DNA from: Epichloe hybrida
Taxonomy: Eukaryota > Ascomycota > Sordariomycetes > Hypocreales > Clavicipitaceae
Length of the DNA: 64,000 nt
NCBI GenBank assembly: GCA_019022495.1
Contig: JAFEKR010000027.1
Coordinates: forward strand, 347,501 to 411,500
Reading direction: 5' to 3'
Part shown: positions 1 to 10,805 of the stretch, in pieces
Layout: every line of letters begins with the position of its first letter
Numbering within the stretch: position 1 is the first letter of the stretch
Position numbers and translations under genes: made by a program
The notes under the pieces: generated by a model
What the model saw: only the letters and a program-made list of their open reading frames with translations
Database searches by the model: none
What the model was told of the DNA's origin: nothing

Positions 1-118
1 TTGCCGGGTGGCAGAAGGGGTCCAGTCCCTCGCTCATCTCTTCCCCGACTACCTACCTCTTTGCCATGATTCTCCTCTTCGCAAGGCTGACTGACTCACT
101 TCTCTTCTCCCCTTTTAG

Positions 119-2124
119 GCCTGTCAAGAAGAAGGGCGGCACGGCAGCGGGCGTGCCGCGGCCAGTGAATGAGGCAAATACTTTGGCCTCCAACGGCAAC
201 ACTGCCAAGGATCCGGTAAGTCGCGCCGTGTTTTGCTGGTGCCGTGGTGCTTTTGCATGGAGCTGTCGATGCAGCGTTTTGGGGGTCGCACCGCCGACCA
301 GCATCACCACGGCTCGCACGCGCCCGAGCAATTTAATTTGCCAGTGGCTGCGGACGGTGCAGACGGTGCAGACGGTGCAGACGGTGCATGTGTGCAATGC
401 GGTTTCGTCATGTGTCCGTCCGAGTGGACCGGTGGAAACACAAGAAATGATGATGCCCTTCCCTCGGACCACGTCGGACCACGTCGGACCACGTCGGACC
501 ACGTCGGACCACGACCGACCACGACCAGCAGGAGCAAGGCATTCCCGGCTAACCCATCTTTGACAGGCGGCGGAAAACGACGAGAACTGCTCTGCATGTG
601 GAAACACGGGCGACGTCGTTTGTTGCGATGGCTGCCCGCGGTCGTTCCACTTTGAGTGTGTCGACATGGTGCAGTCGGATCATCTCCCTGACGAGTGGTA
701 CTGCAACGAGTGTCTCATCCGACGATATCCCTCACGCGTGCCAGTCCACAAGGGAATCTTTGGAGGTGCTCTCAACAATCTGGAGAAGAGCATTCCCCGT
801 GCATTCAGCTTGCCCAAGCGTGTGCAGAACCGCTTCGAGGGCGTCAGGGCCGGTGTCGATGGTGATTACGAAGAGATTATCGGCAACAAGACGGCAAAGT
901 GAGTCGCCCTCCCCCTTTGCTCCCCTCCCCTTTTGCTCCCCTCGCACTGTGTGTGTGTCTGTGTGTGTGGCCAGGCTGGCCGACCCGTGGCTGACGCGTG
1001 GCTCGAACTCCCCCCTCCCCTCCCCCCCAAAAATAGGAAGAGGACTGGCTACGACGAATTGCCCGACTTCTTCAAGCAGCGAGAAGATGGCCAAGCGGTC
1101 TTGTGCCATGGGTGTCAGAAATCGGCATCAGAGGCGCGGGCCATCATCCCCTGCAGCGTCTGTTCGTACCACTGGCACATTGATTGTCTGGATCCGCCGC
1201 TGGCCGTGCCGCCTGTTCTCAAGACTTGGCGGTGCCCATCACACGTCGATGACGTCCTGGTTGAGGTGCCGGGTCTCGCTCCCGCCCATCGCTACCGCAG
1301 GCTCAAGGCTGGACAGACCTTGTCACCTGCCCTGAGCCGTGGCTTGAAGAACAACGGCCACATTGAGATCGACTGGGATGGAGAGCCGGAAGAGGCCGAG
1401 CGGTCCGGCTGGACCGATGTCCGCTCCTTTGGACGAATCTACAAGCTCCCCGCGAGGGGAGTAGTCCTCGACTTCATCGAGCAGTAAGTGCACCTTTTCT
1501 TTTGTCTCTTCCCGCCCGTGGGCAACCTTCTTGCCCTTGCCTTGCTTCCTTCTGATTGTGCGGCGCGACAGATTGCGGAACAAGGGAGCTGGGTACGGAC
1601 CTCGACGCTTCGAATCCAGAGTGATTCCTTACCCGTCGCCCCCGTGCCAGCCTGAGTCGACCGGCCCTCTGCACGGCTCTGCTCTCGAGCGCAAGGTAGA
1701 GGAGCTGCAAGTCGCCCTCAACCTGATTGGCCTACGGCAGAAGCGCTCAGATAGCATTGAGCAACTGACGTCTGCCCTTCTCGCCGCCGCTGACCAGAAT
1801 GTCCTGTCACTCATGGCCAAGAGCAGCGCCGACAATATTGCCTTGAACCAGCTTACGGACACGGATCAACTCGGACTTCGCGCCATGCTCACCCAGATGG
1901 AAGCCATGAGCACACGCATCAGGCAAGTCCTGGGAGAGGAGCAAACGGCAGGCCCGCATACGCCGGCACCGAAGGCCATCAAGGCGGGAATGAGCTCGCC
2001 CGTCACAGAATCAAACGGCATCAGCCATCTCCATCATGCCAAAATGGACACACCACCGCCCGTCACGGAACCGACGCCTCCCTCGACTGTCGATCATGCC
2101 GAGGGTCCCATGGATCTTGACTAG
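119..2124 (+). CDS. rco1: Rco1-like double PHD-finger protein, Rpd3S histone deacetylase subunit (5' partial)
   Basis: Exons read as 119-215, 567-898, 1037-1483 and 1572-2124; every junction is GT-AG and keeps frame, and the stop is TAG at 2122-2124. The first exon is entered through an acceptor at 117-118, so the N-terminus lies upstream, probably beyond the window. Exon 567-898 encodes a C4HC3 PHD finger (CSACGNTGDVVCCDGC, then SFHFEC and EWYCNEC) followed by a segment with SLPKRVQNRFEGV, which resembles the Sin3-interaction region of Rco1. Exon 1037-1483 encodes a second PHD finger (CHGC, PCSVCSYHWHIDC, WRCPSH). The last exon has a helical stretch (about 1680-1950) and a proline-rich, low-complexity tail. 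In yeast, Rco1 with Eaf3 directs Rpd3S to H3K36-methylated gene bodies to suppress cryptic transcription. The order PHD, SID-like segment, PHD is the main reason for the call. Other double-PHD proteins cannot be fully excluded without the N-terminus. Confidence 0.8.
216..566 (+). repeat. Long intron of the rco1-like gene carrying two minisatellites
   Basis: This 351-nt intron is much longer than the other introns of the gene (138 and 88 nt). It contains four exact 9-bp units (GACGGTGCA) at 353-388 and, 80 bp downstream, four exact 10-bp units (ACGTCGGACC) at 471-510 with degenerate copies on both sides (about 461-527). Donor GTAAGT at 216 and acceptor TGACAG ending at 566 support splicing. 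The repeats create open but meaningless ORFs on both strands. Confidence 0.75.
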
Positions 2125-3847
2125 GAGCGCCTCTCTGCTGTTGAGGAACTACCCCATCTCTCTTTACGTGATCAGCCACCACCAACGACTATATGACTAT
2201 GATACAGAAAACGAGAGAAGTTGTCAATTGGCTCAGGACTGGCCTCTCGAGACGCACAAACTCACTGCCTCCTTACACATCTCTCTCCTAATCCCACCAT
2301 AGTGCATCCATGCCGTTTTTCTACGCAACACTACTTACCATCTCCCCCCAGTCACTTCACACAGTAGTTGAGCAACCCTATTTTTTTTTTTGTACTTTTT
2401 TGTACTTTTTTGTACTAGATGATTTCAAGATTATTCAGATCAGCATCAGAACGAGTCTTGGCAGGCGAGGCTCGTTCAAAACCATGTATCATGTACCACT
2501 TGCCATGCTCGGTTCGGTTCACGGGGGTTGTCATTTCCATGTGGTCACGAATAGTAGGAAAAAAAAAAGAAAAGGATAGCATGTTTCTTCTTTTTTTTTC
2601 CCCTTCCCCCTTCTTTCTTCGTTTTTGGTTGTGGTAGTGGGGTTTGTGTTCGGGGCCAAAAAAAAGGACAAAACGAAGAAAAAAAATCAAAATCAAGCGG
2701 ATTAGAGTGGATGCCAAGGATCAATCCATAGGTGCATGTTAGCGAATAATGAGGATTTATTTCTAGTCAAAATGCGCCTCCTCCCTTTTTACATGCTGTT
2801 CCGACGCGAGTTTGTGGACTGCGCATCCGTTCCCTCGTTTGGCAACGATGGTGTTGCTTCCTTTCCATTAATGGCCATGCTTCACGTTGAACAAGTCGTG
2901 CACGGCATGAACGGAAAATGCCGCGGGCAGCAAGCGGTGGCATGAAGACGAAAAGTTACCGCATGCATCTAATATCTGCCTACCACTTACTGTACCCTGA
3001 CCACGTCTCTCATTCGTCCCATTCGTCCAGCTCAAGAGGCAATGTGATGAAAGCGAAAAAAAAAACGCATCGAAAATCGGTAGCAAACACGGCCTGTTTG
3101 ACCACCCCTTCAAAAGACATTCATTGCTCAGCGTAGTCATCGTCCTCCTCCAGTGACAGCTTCATGGGATACAAAGGAATTAATGTAATATGCCTAGGCA
3201 GCACGGACAGAGTCAGTAGTATCGCACCCTTGAACAATCTTCTTGGACATGAGAAAATGAAAAGCAGAGAAAAGTTGCATTGATGCGAGTATTTTTGATT
3301 TCTAGTAAGTGGACAAAAAAAAGGAATAGACACAAGCATGCGTGACGTCTCATCATGGATGACTAGTTTTTTTCTTTTTGGTTTTTGTGTTCAGACTTCA
3401 GGCAGAAAGGGACATGTAATAAAAAAAATAAAGAGAGTGTAAGACACAAGCGATCCTACAAGAACTTCTAGGTGCAGGTGCAAAGGTGAATGTGAGAGAA
3501 CCGGCCCGACACATTCAGATGCTCCAAATCTACACGAGGCAGGAAGAACTTTGTGCAATAGGCCACCGAGGTCGCAAGAAAAAAGAAAAAAAGAAAGACA
3601 AGATGCAGTCGTCATTCCAATATCCATCCAGACAAGGTAAAAAGGCTTAGCGAAGCGCATCATCCGATGGTCCCATGCCCGGCACATAATGTACCAAATT
3701 TGCCACCCCCCAGCCTGTCCTCTGGACGATCCAGGTGTTGTGGGGTTAATGCCATCAAAGAAAAATCGATACACGGCGAATGCTGTGTGCTTCACTGCCG
3801 CCGATCCCTCACTTTCCATTTTTTTTTTAAACCTTGAAATCCATAGC
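2125..3847. other. Intergenic region between convergent genes
   Basis: No convincing gene. It holds the 3' flanks of the rco1-like gene (+) and the Pumilio gene (-). It is rich in homopolymer T and A runs, including three 10-bp repeats of T-run plus TGTAC at about 2381-2415, and A/T runs near 2560-2690, 3058 and 3316. One short minus-strand reading frame near 3121-3339 is discussed under rejected items. Confidence 0.6.
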
Positions 3848-3869
3848 TCATCTCTGTGAATACAATAGA

Positions 3870-6800
3870 TCAGTCTCTGCTGGAAGTTGGGAAAGATGAT
3901 GAGGATGGATGAACCCAACGTACGCGGCCACCACGTCGACTGTTGACAGGCTCTTGCTGCATGTATCCCATGCCCTGCATGCCGGCCATGTTCCCATAAA
4001 CATATCCCACCCCAAAACCGGGAGGCGCGTATGTTGGTTGCCCTGCGGGCATCTGAGGAGGCATATGTGATGCCGCCGGCTGGATAGGACTTCCATTTGC
4101 CATGTTGGGCTGGCGGTACTGATCGACTCCTGGAGCAGGTGTGCCGTAGCTTCCATATGGGGCTTGCATGGGAGGGAAGTTGTAACCCATATGTGGCGCA
4201 CCCCTGTTCATCATGCCTTGCTGGTAATGAAGTTGAGACAGGTTCACCGGTGGTGCCATGCCGCTCGCCGCTGGGGTGTTGTACATCATGCCCTGCGCGT
4301 ATTGCTGGAACGCTGGGACGTTGACATCAGCATTATCGCTTCTTTGGCTGCCGTACACTGCATCGAAGCCGCCTGCATTTGGCTGCGCATTCATCTGACC
4401 GTAGAAAGAATTGTTGTTCTGGTTGCTGCTGTTGCTGGCCTGGCCACCCTGCACATGCTGACCGTTCATGACGCCACTGTTTGCATGTCGGGATGTTGGC
4501 CGCTGCCGGCCTTCAGGGTTGTTGCTGGTGTCTCGGCCGGGGGCGCCTCTCGTGGACAGTCCGACCTCATCCATCAATCGCTTGTAGCCCTGGTTTGGCT
4601 GAACCTTCATCCTGACCAGGACGTTCTTGACATTTTCAACGACTTGCGCTCGGAGCTGCTCGTCATAGAAAGGCGTCGTCACGACCTTGAAGATGAGCGT
4701 GGCGCCACATCCAGAATCTTGCAGAATTGCTTCCAGTACCTGATCGTTGGGAGAGAAGAAAAGAGCTTTGAACAGAATCTCTCTTGCATCGGATTCAACC
4801 TTTTGATTGACGACTTTGAGGACGGTGAGGTAGGCCACCTTGTGCGTGCATAGATGGACGAGATAAGGAACTAGGCGCGGGGAGAGGACGGTGCGCCGCT
4901 TGGGGAACGTGCAGGTGTCCATGAACCAGGTCAAAAGCAAAGCGCCATTGGCATTGGTGGCCAGCTGAACGCTGTGCAAGGCAATGGCCGCTGCCAACAT
5001 CTTCTGTTGTTGCTGGGTAGAATGATGGCTTTCCAAACATGCTCTCATGGCTCGGGCGCCGAACCGGCCCTGGGCAATCTCCCACAAGCGGCTGAGCATG
5101 GCCTCGAAAATGAAGTCATTGAACGGCGCCCCGAACTTCAAGCACCCCTGCAGCACGTAGTTGCCATACTGGTCGAGAAACAGCGGCACGGTATATGGCC
5201 GAATGTGCTCGACAAGCAGTTTCATTTGCCGGGGGGTCTTGCAGACATCGATGATCTTTTGCGCAGCCCACGTGCCGTTTTTGTGAATGCCAATCTCGGC
5301 CATATGGGGTGCAATCTCAGCCAGCATGGCATCGCGGACCAGCTCAGAGCAGTGCTCAAACAGCTTCTGCACAACGGTATTGCCGAGGTAGTCTGATGCC
5401 AGTTCGGCAATTTCGGGGAGCATGTCCATGGCGATGCTCTCAATCTCTTGTTGGGACAGCAACTGGTTATCGATTCGCTTGCGAATATCTCTCAGCTTTG
5501 GAGCGTCGTGGACTCTGGTATGAGCGGGTTCACGAATGGCCGGAATCTCTTCCACGTAGCTGATGAACTGAACAGCGGACTGAACACTCTGAGATATGAT
5601 GGCCTTGTCTTCATCCGTTGCCCCAAATTGCTCAACAATGTCCAAGATGTCTCCCGGCATATCTGCCAGAGGCGCAACTGTCGGCGTGCATGTGCCCAAA
5701 GAAGTTCCGGCGACACCATCAGCAGAGGCCGTCAAGCCTTTGCCAGAGACACCGTCTTGGCCTTTGGCGAAGGGATCGGGGCTGGGCGAGGGATAGACTC
5801 CGTCGTGACCTGGAGTGTTGGATGCAGAGGGGGGTTTCGCAAAGTTGATGCGAATAGGACCAGCGCCGGGGAAGATCTCCTTGCCGTTCATGGAAGCCTT
5901 GGCTGCAACAGAACTCTCCACTCTCTCAAAGTTGACGAAGCCACAATTCTTATGTGTGAGCACCCGAGCAGATATGATAGGACCGTGAGACTTGAACATC
6001 TCGACGAGCGTAGACGTGGTCGTTGATGTTGGGATGCCGCCGAGCCAAAGGGCACTGGTGGGACCTTCGAGTCCTTGCTCGTCTGAGCCAAGAAGTCCGG
6101 CATTGTTGTGACTGTTGGAGCGACCAAGATTCATGCCGCTCATTGCTTGCGGCAACTCATCGAACTCTTTCTCATCCTGTATCCGGATTTCAGTGGGGGC
6201 AATCGGAGGAATGCCAGCGTTCAGGGTTCGCATCGTTTCGAGAACACCTGCCGTAGTGCGGGCACGGGGGCGGGTGTTGTTGATGAAAGCCTGAACAGCC
6301 AGGTTATGATTGTGAATGGCCGCGTTCGTCGCCGCCAGCTGATCTTTCAACACATCATACTGACTCTCGATAGGCACGTTACCCGCAGGAGGGTCGTATT
6401 CGTCCTCGTATCTATCCTTGTTGTTGACTGAATATGAGCGGAAACGGCTTGCCTGGTTACTGTAATCATAGTACGGTGTTGCCAGCTGGGCTCGAGAGGG
6501 CTGAGGAGTGGTTTCGACCAATCCAAGATAGTCCAAGGTGCGCATGTGGACATCCGATTCTCCAGCACCCTCCTTGGAAAACTGAGATTGTGAAGGGGAA
6601 CTCGTGCCGTTGGAGCCGACGCTCGCAATGCTGGCTAGTGTTGAGCCACGTTCACGGCCGACGCCTGCCATATTCCAGCTGCTGAAGACGGAAGGGCCAA
6701 AGGGCGAGCTTGAACCTGATACGATGTTGAAGGGGCTACGTTGTGGCATAGACCCTGCACGAAGACGTGATAAAAGGGCAGACCCACCAGGTGCGTTGTC

Positions 6801-7497
6801 ACTTGAGTCGAGATTCGGCGACGGCGATTTACCGAAGGAACTCTGCGACGGAGTGGCGCGGACGGATTTGGCGGCAAGATTGTGTACGTTGACAAAGCTA
6901 TTAATGGGTCCTCCAGGCAACCTGGATGGAACTGTACCAGCACGAGCTCTCCGAGTCTGAGGGATGCTCTCTGGCAGTGAATGTTGACCAAAGTCGGGGA
7001 AGCCGTCGGTTGGCGATTCCGGAATATTCTCTCGAAGAGGAGTTGAGTTTCCACTTGTGGGAGGTCCCCCCCAAAGATTCAGAGGTATGCCAGATATTCC
7101 CTCTTGGGCTTGAATCTCGCGAGCTCTGCTTAGTGAAGAAACGTAAACATTAGCCAAAGAGATTGGAGAAAGAGGGAGAAGGGGGGAGGGACAACCGAAT
7201 TTTCAAGACTTCGTATAAGGTGCATGCTAGAAAGAAGGTTTCTGCGGGAGCAGCAGCCACAAACCTTTTGGAGAAGAGCCTGGACCCAGCCATTTCGTGC
7301 GATGGAGAGCCTGCCCCAGACCGCGTGTTGCCCGCCATTATGCCACCCGGAAGGCCAAAGGGAGATCTATTACTGGATATTGATGGGTCGACTGGCGAGT
7401 GACCGTTGTTGCCCGGCGAGTGGGATCGTCCAGCCTGAGAAGAGTAAGGTTGGGACGGAAAGCCTGGTGCCATGTGATCTGATCTGGACATTGACAT
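3870..7497 (-). CDS. jsn1: RRM plus Pumilio-repeat RNA-binding protein (Jsn1/Puf2 type)
   Basis: Read as complement(3870-7128, 7265-7497), about 1163 aa. The first ATG in frame is 7497; the frame opens slightly upstream only through a TTG. Exon 1 ends AAAAG|GTTTGT at 7265. Exon 2 enters through a tandem acceptor (AGCAG at 7130-7126), so it starts at 7128 or 7125. The N-terminal half is low-complexity and Ser/Pro-rich. An RRM lies at about residues 435-510 (LWLGGIP as RNP2-like, CGFVNFE as RNP1-like). Pumilio repeats lie at about 640-935 (YLGNTVVQKLFEHC, KNGTWAAQKIID, QYGNYVLQGCL, FGARAMRACL). The tail is rich in Gln, Asn and Pro. RRM plus degenerate PUF repeats is the architecture of yeast Jsn1/Puf1 and Puf2, which bind 3' UTRs, often of mRNAs for membrane proteins. 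An alternative 3' end is possible: donor GTACGT at 3923, acceptor at 3854, then AGA TGA, with stop at 3848. Confidence 0.88.
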
Positions 7498-10400
7498 TAT
7501 CAATTACCTGGCTGACCTCATGACACTGAGGTGCAGTATAAGTAAGACGTTTGGGCAAGGTGCGAATAATTATTGTTCTGTGTTTGTATTGTCTGACGCG
7601 CAATAAAACCGAATAATGAAAATAAAGCCAAGGCTGTTTGCTTGAATAGCAATTTTCGTATCGGGGGTAGTATCTTCCGACAACAATCGAGAGACTTGAA
7701 GGCCAGATATGCACCTAGCCCGGCCGGCGATCGACAATGCGGGTGACGGAGGCCCGAAGGGAGCGAAAAGGCGCACAAGAATGTAAAAAACACCAGGTGG
7801 TTCAGTAGCCAGGTATTACAAAGGATACTGTGACAACGAAATCAATCGAGCGAGACTGCCGAGATTTCGTTGTCGAGGGAGGGACCGAGACGACGAATGA
7901 ATTGGTACGCGGCGACGCGCAAAAAGACGAGGCAAGTCGATCGGCCGTGCCTCTATCTAAGAGACGGTGATGTCTGGTGATAGATGTTGCAGCGCTGGCG
8001 GCGAAACACGGGAGCGTACACGCAAGTGGCTGCCGGGGCGAAACGGTCGGTCCGAAATAGTAGTCTCGGCGAAGGGGTGGAGGCCGCCGCAAGAAGAAGG
8101 AAGCGAGGCAGAAGTAAAGTGTAAACGAATCAATCAATATACAGGCCTCATTGGGGTGAATGGGAGAAGAAGGGGAAGGGGAGGACGGCGGGTCAGGAAG
8201 AGGCGAGAGCGGGAGAAGGAAAAAAAAAAAGAGGCTGATGGTGATGATGATGGGGGGGATTTCGTGGGCCGGAGAGGAGGATAACGATGGGGGGACGGAT
8301 GACAGCACGAGCAAGCAGGAACTGGAGCAATGGATGGATTGATGTGATAGGCTGGACTCGGTAATCCGTAGTCAACGGTGGCACTTGTGGCCACTGCCTG
8401 GCTGCGGGACTGCCTATGCACACCCACTGTAGTAGGCCAGGTCCACTGGACTGACTTGACTGACTGACTGACTGACTGAAAATGGACTTTTGGTACACGA
8501 AAAAGCGCAAGGTGCTGCATTACTTAATTTACACTACACCGGGCCTGGCATTGCTGGCGATGGCATCGGACCAGACGCTCTGACGGCCCAGGCCGCATTG
8601 CAGACTCCGATCGGACCATGCCATGCTCTCTACGGAGTCTATTACGGAGTCTATTGCGGCGTCTATTGCGGCGTCTCTTACGGACTAGTCTGTGCAATCC
8701 AAGCAAGGACTGCTCTGCCTCGGAAAAGGGATGCTATTCTTGAACCGGCGCCACCCATGATCATACCCCAATACCCCCGATACCCGATGTAGGACAACAA
8801 TAACAGCAGGCAGCATCCCCAAGGTCTGAAACAAAAGACTTCAATGCGGGCTTTCCGGGGGCTGTCCGGTGGCCTTGAGCTTATTACCACGCGTCCTGTC
8901 CATGGATGGCCCCACGCGTTGCGCTCGGCACCAGCCTGGCAGAGCCACGATTCCATAGTCCGTAGTCCGTAGTCCGTAATCCGTATTGTTTTTCCTTTTT
9001 CCTTCATGCTTCCTTCACGCATGGATTCTCCATCTGTTCATCGGAAATCCACCACATCTGCTGCAGTGATCGAAAAGGAAAAAGGGCGGCAAATGAACAT
9101 AAAGCCGATGCGGACCTGTGGGTAAAATGTAATCCGTCGTTTACACCTCTCACGTGACCCGCCCACCTGCCCCGTCCACCTTGCCCCGAACAGAGAAGCT
9201 TCATCGACAACACCATGGGCTCGATTGCGAGAGCCATCTCGCGTCGACACAGTGACAGCTGGCTGGCAAAGAATGAAGGAAAACTGCCCCGGTGCGACAA
9301 GCCCCCGGTCCCGTCTCTCCCAATATAGAATGCCGCCAGAAAATGGCGGATGTTTTGGGAGGGGCACAAGACTGGAGCAGGGACGGGAGCGACGTCCGGC
9401 TCTCGTTGCTCCCTCCCCCTCCCCCTCACTCTCCCCCTCACCACGTTCAACACATTTTGAAACCACCAACCACCAGCATTCCGGCACGGCAGTTGACTGA
9501 CTCTCTCCGACCCCTAATAAATCAGCAGTCCATTGGCCGGCCCATTGGCCACATCAACAAGCCACTAGTCCGCGTCAACGTCAAACTTGCATCGCACCTT
9601 GACCCTTGCAGTCCGGCGTTCTGCCTGGCGAATGCGGGAGCTAATGTTCATTAGGCATTCGAGCTCAAGAACCAATGCTGGCTAGATGACTTCTACATGC
9701 GTTGATGTACGCGTTTCGCACGCAAGCGAGGGTCGTGGCAGGAGCAACATGCAGATACATATATGTACATACATGTATATACAATGTACCAGAAACCTTG
9801 AGTACTCCGAGTTATCCATCGTGAAACGACTTCCCCTGACTCTACATGTAATGAGCCATCCACAGCCGGCGCCAGGATGACAAGTTGGGCAATATTTCAG
9901 GGGTTCAGAGCCCACGCACCATCGCGCACAGAGGCCGGCCAAAGACGCCCTGCGAACCCCGGATCCACTCCGCCAGAAGCCAGGAAGAGAGCTCTAGGCT
10001 TCACCCTCGATGCCGCATACCCGCATACCCGCATACCTGCATACCTGCTGCCACTGCCACCCCCCCTCCTTCCTTCCATCCCGTTGCCATTCTGCCACCT
10101 GAACTTTAAAATACTCTGACTAATGTGACATGACGAGCACCCATCATAGATTGAACGCCTCCCAGGCGCTAGATGGACGGCTGCACTACGGACGTAGTAG
10201 TAGGCGGCTTGCTGCTAGCCAAATCGGTCAATATCTACGAGCCGAACCAAGCTTTGAAGCGCAGGACCGGACCATAGGGACATGTGCGTTCACCAGGACC
10301 AACTGTCCCTCCGCCGAATCATCGAGCAGAGTGGTTTGTGAAGGTGCTTGATCATAGCGTCTATTGGAGTGTTAGATGGCCAGTGTCCTGAGCAGCCCGG

Positions 10401-10805
10401 GTTCCATGCAAGAAGATTTGCTTTGCTATACTATCCTTTGATACTGCCACCGTATGTATCCACGTGCCTTGTGAGCATCATATCCTCTATGGCGGGTTTG
10501 CTCTTCCTCTTCTCGACCCAAGACATCCTGAATCTAAAATGCATGACTGTGAGGCATTCGCCCTTGGAAAGGAGACCGAGCACCCCCAGCTCATCAAACG
10601 CTTGCTCAACAAGAATAATGTGTTTCGTGTCCTAACCCCAAACGCCGATATTTGTCATGACGCAGAAAGAACGCCAAGGCAGCATCATTCTGTTTGCTCG
10701 CTAGACCCATGGCCCCCGTCCCCCCAAAAAAATGCTGGATGCTCGTGCTCATGAAGAGAAACGGCATTGTCTAACGACTGCTCTCGCAGCTGAAATAAAG
10801 GGTAT
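7498..10805. other. Gene-poor region: Pumilio gene promoter and 3' flank of cla4
   Basis: No ORF here has recognisable protein character. The first kilobase upstream of the Pumilio start is purine-rich on the plus strand (pyrimidine-rich on the coding strand), typical of a long fungal promoter or 5' UTR. Short tandem repeats: a (TGAC)n run at about 8451-8479; a 12-bp repeat ATTacGGaGTCT in about four copies at 8629-8684; AGTCCGT-type 7-bp repeats at about 8956-8985; GCATACCC-type 8-bp repeats at about 10014-10046. No tRNA or rRNA signature was seen. Confidence 0.55.
8629..8684. repeat. 12-bp tandem repeat in intergenic DNA
   Basis: Four and a half units of a 12-bp motif: TCTACGGAGTCT, ATTACGGAGTCT, then two copies of ATTGCGGCGTCT and a partial unit. 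The two variant pairs suggest unit duplication in two steps. It lies about 1.1 kb upstream of the Pumilio start codon. No function can be assigned. Confidence 0.8.

Noticed and set aside
3121..3339. Small minus-strand frame ending MKLSLEEDDDYAEQ
   Set aside because: The tail looks protein-like, but the upstream part has no ATG-based start of good quality, no clear splice sites and T-rich low-complexity codons. I could not link it to a family, so it is left out of the gene list.
7140..7157. Pumilio exon 2 as a complete gene starting at 7157
   Set aside because: The codon at 7157 is TTG, not ATG, and the preceding bases form a good intron end. Exon 1 at 7265-7497 joins in frame.
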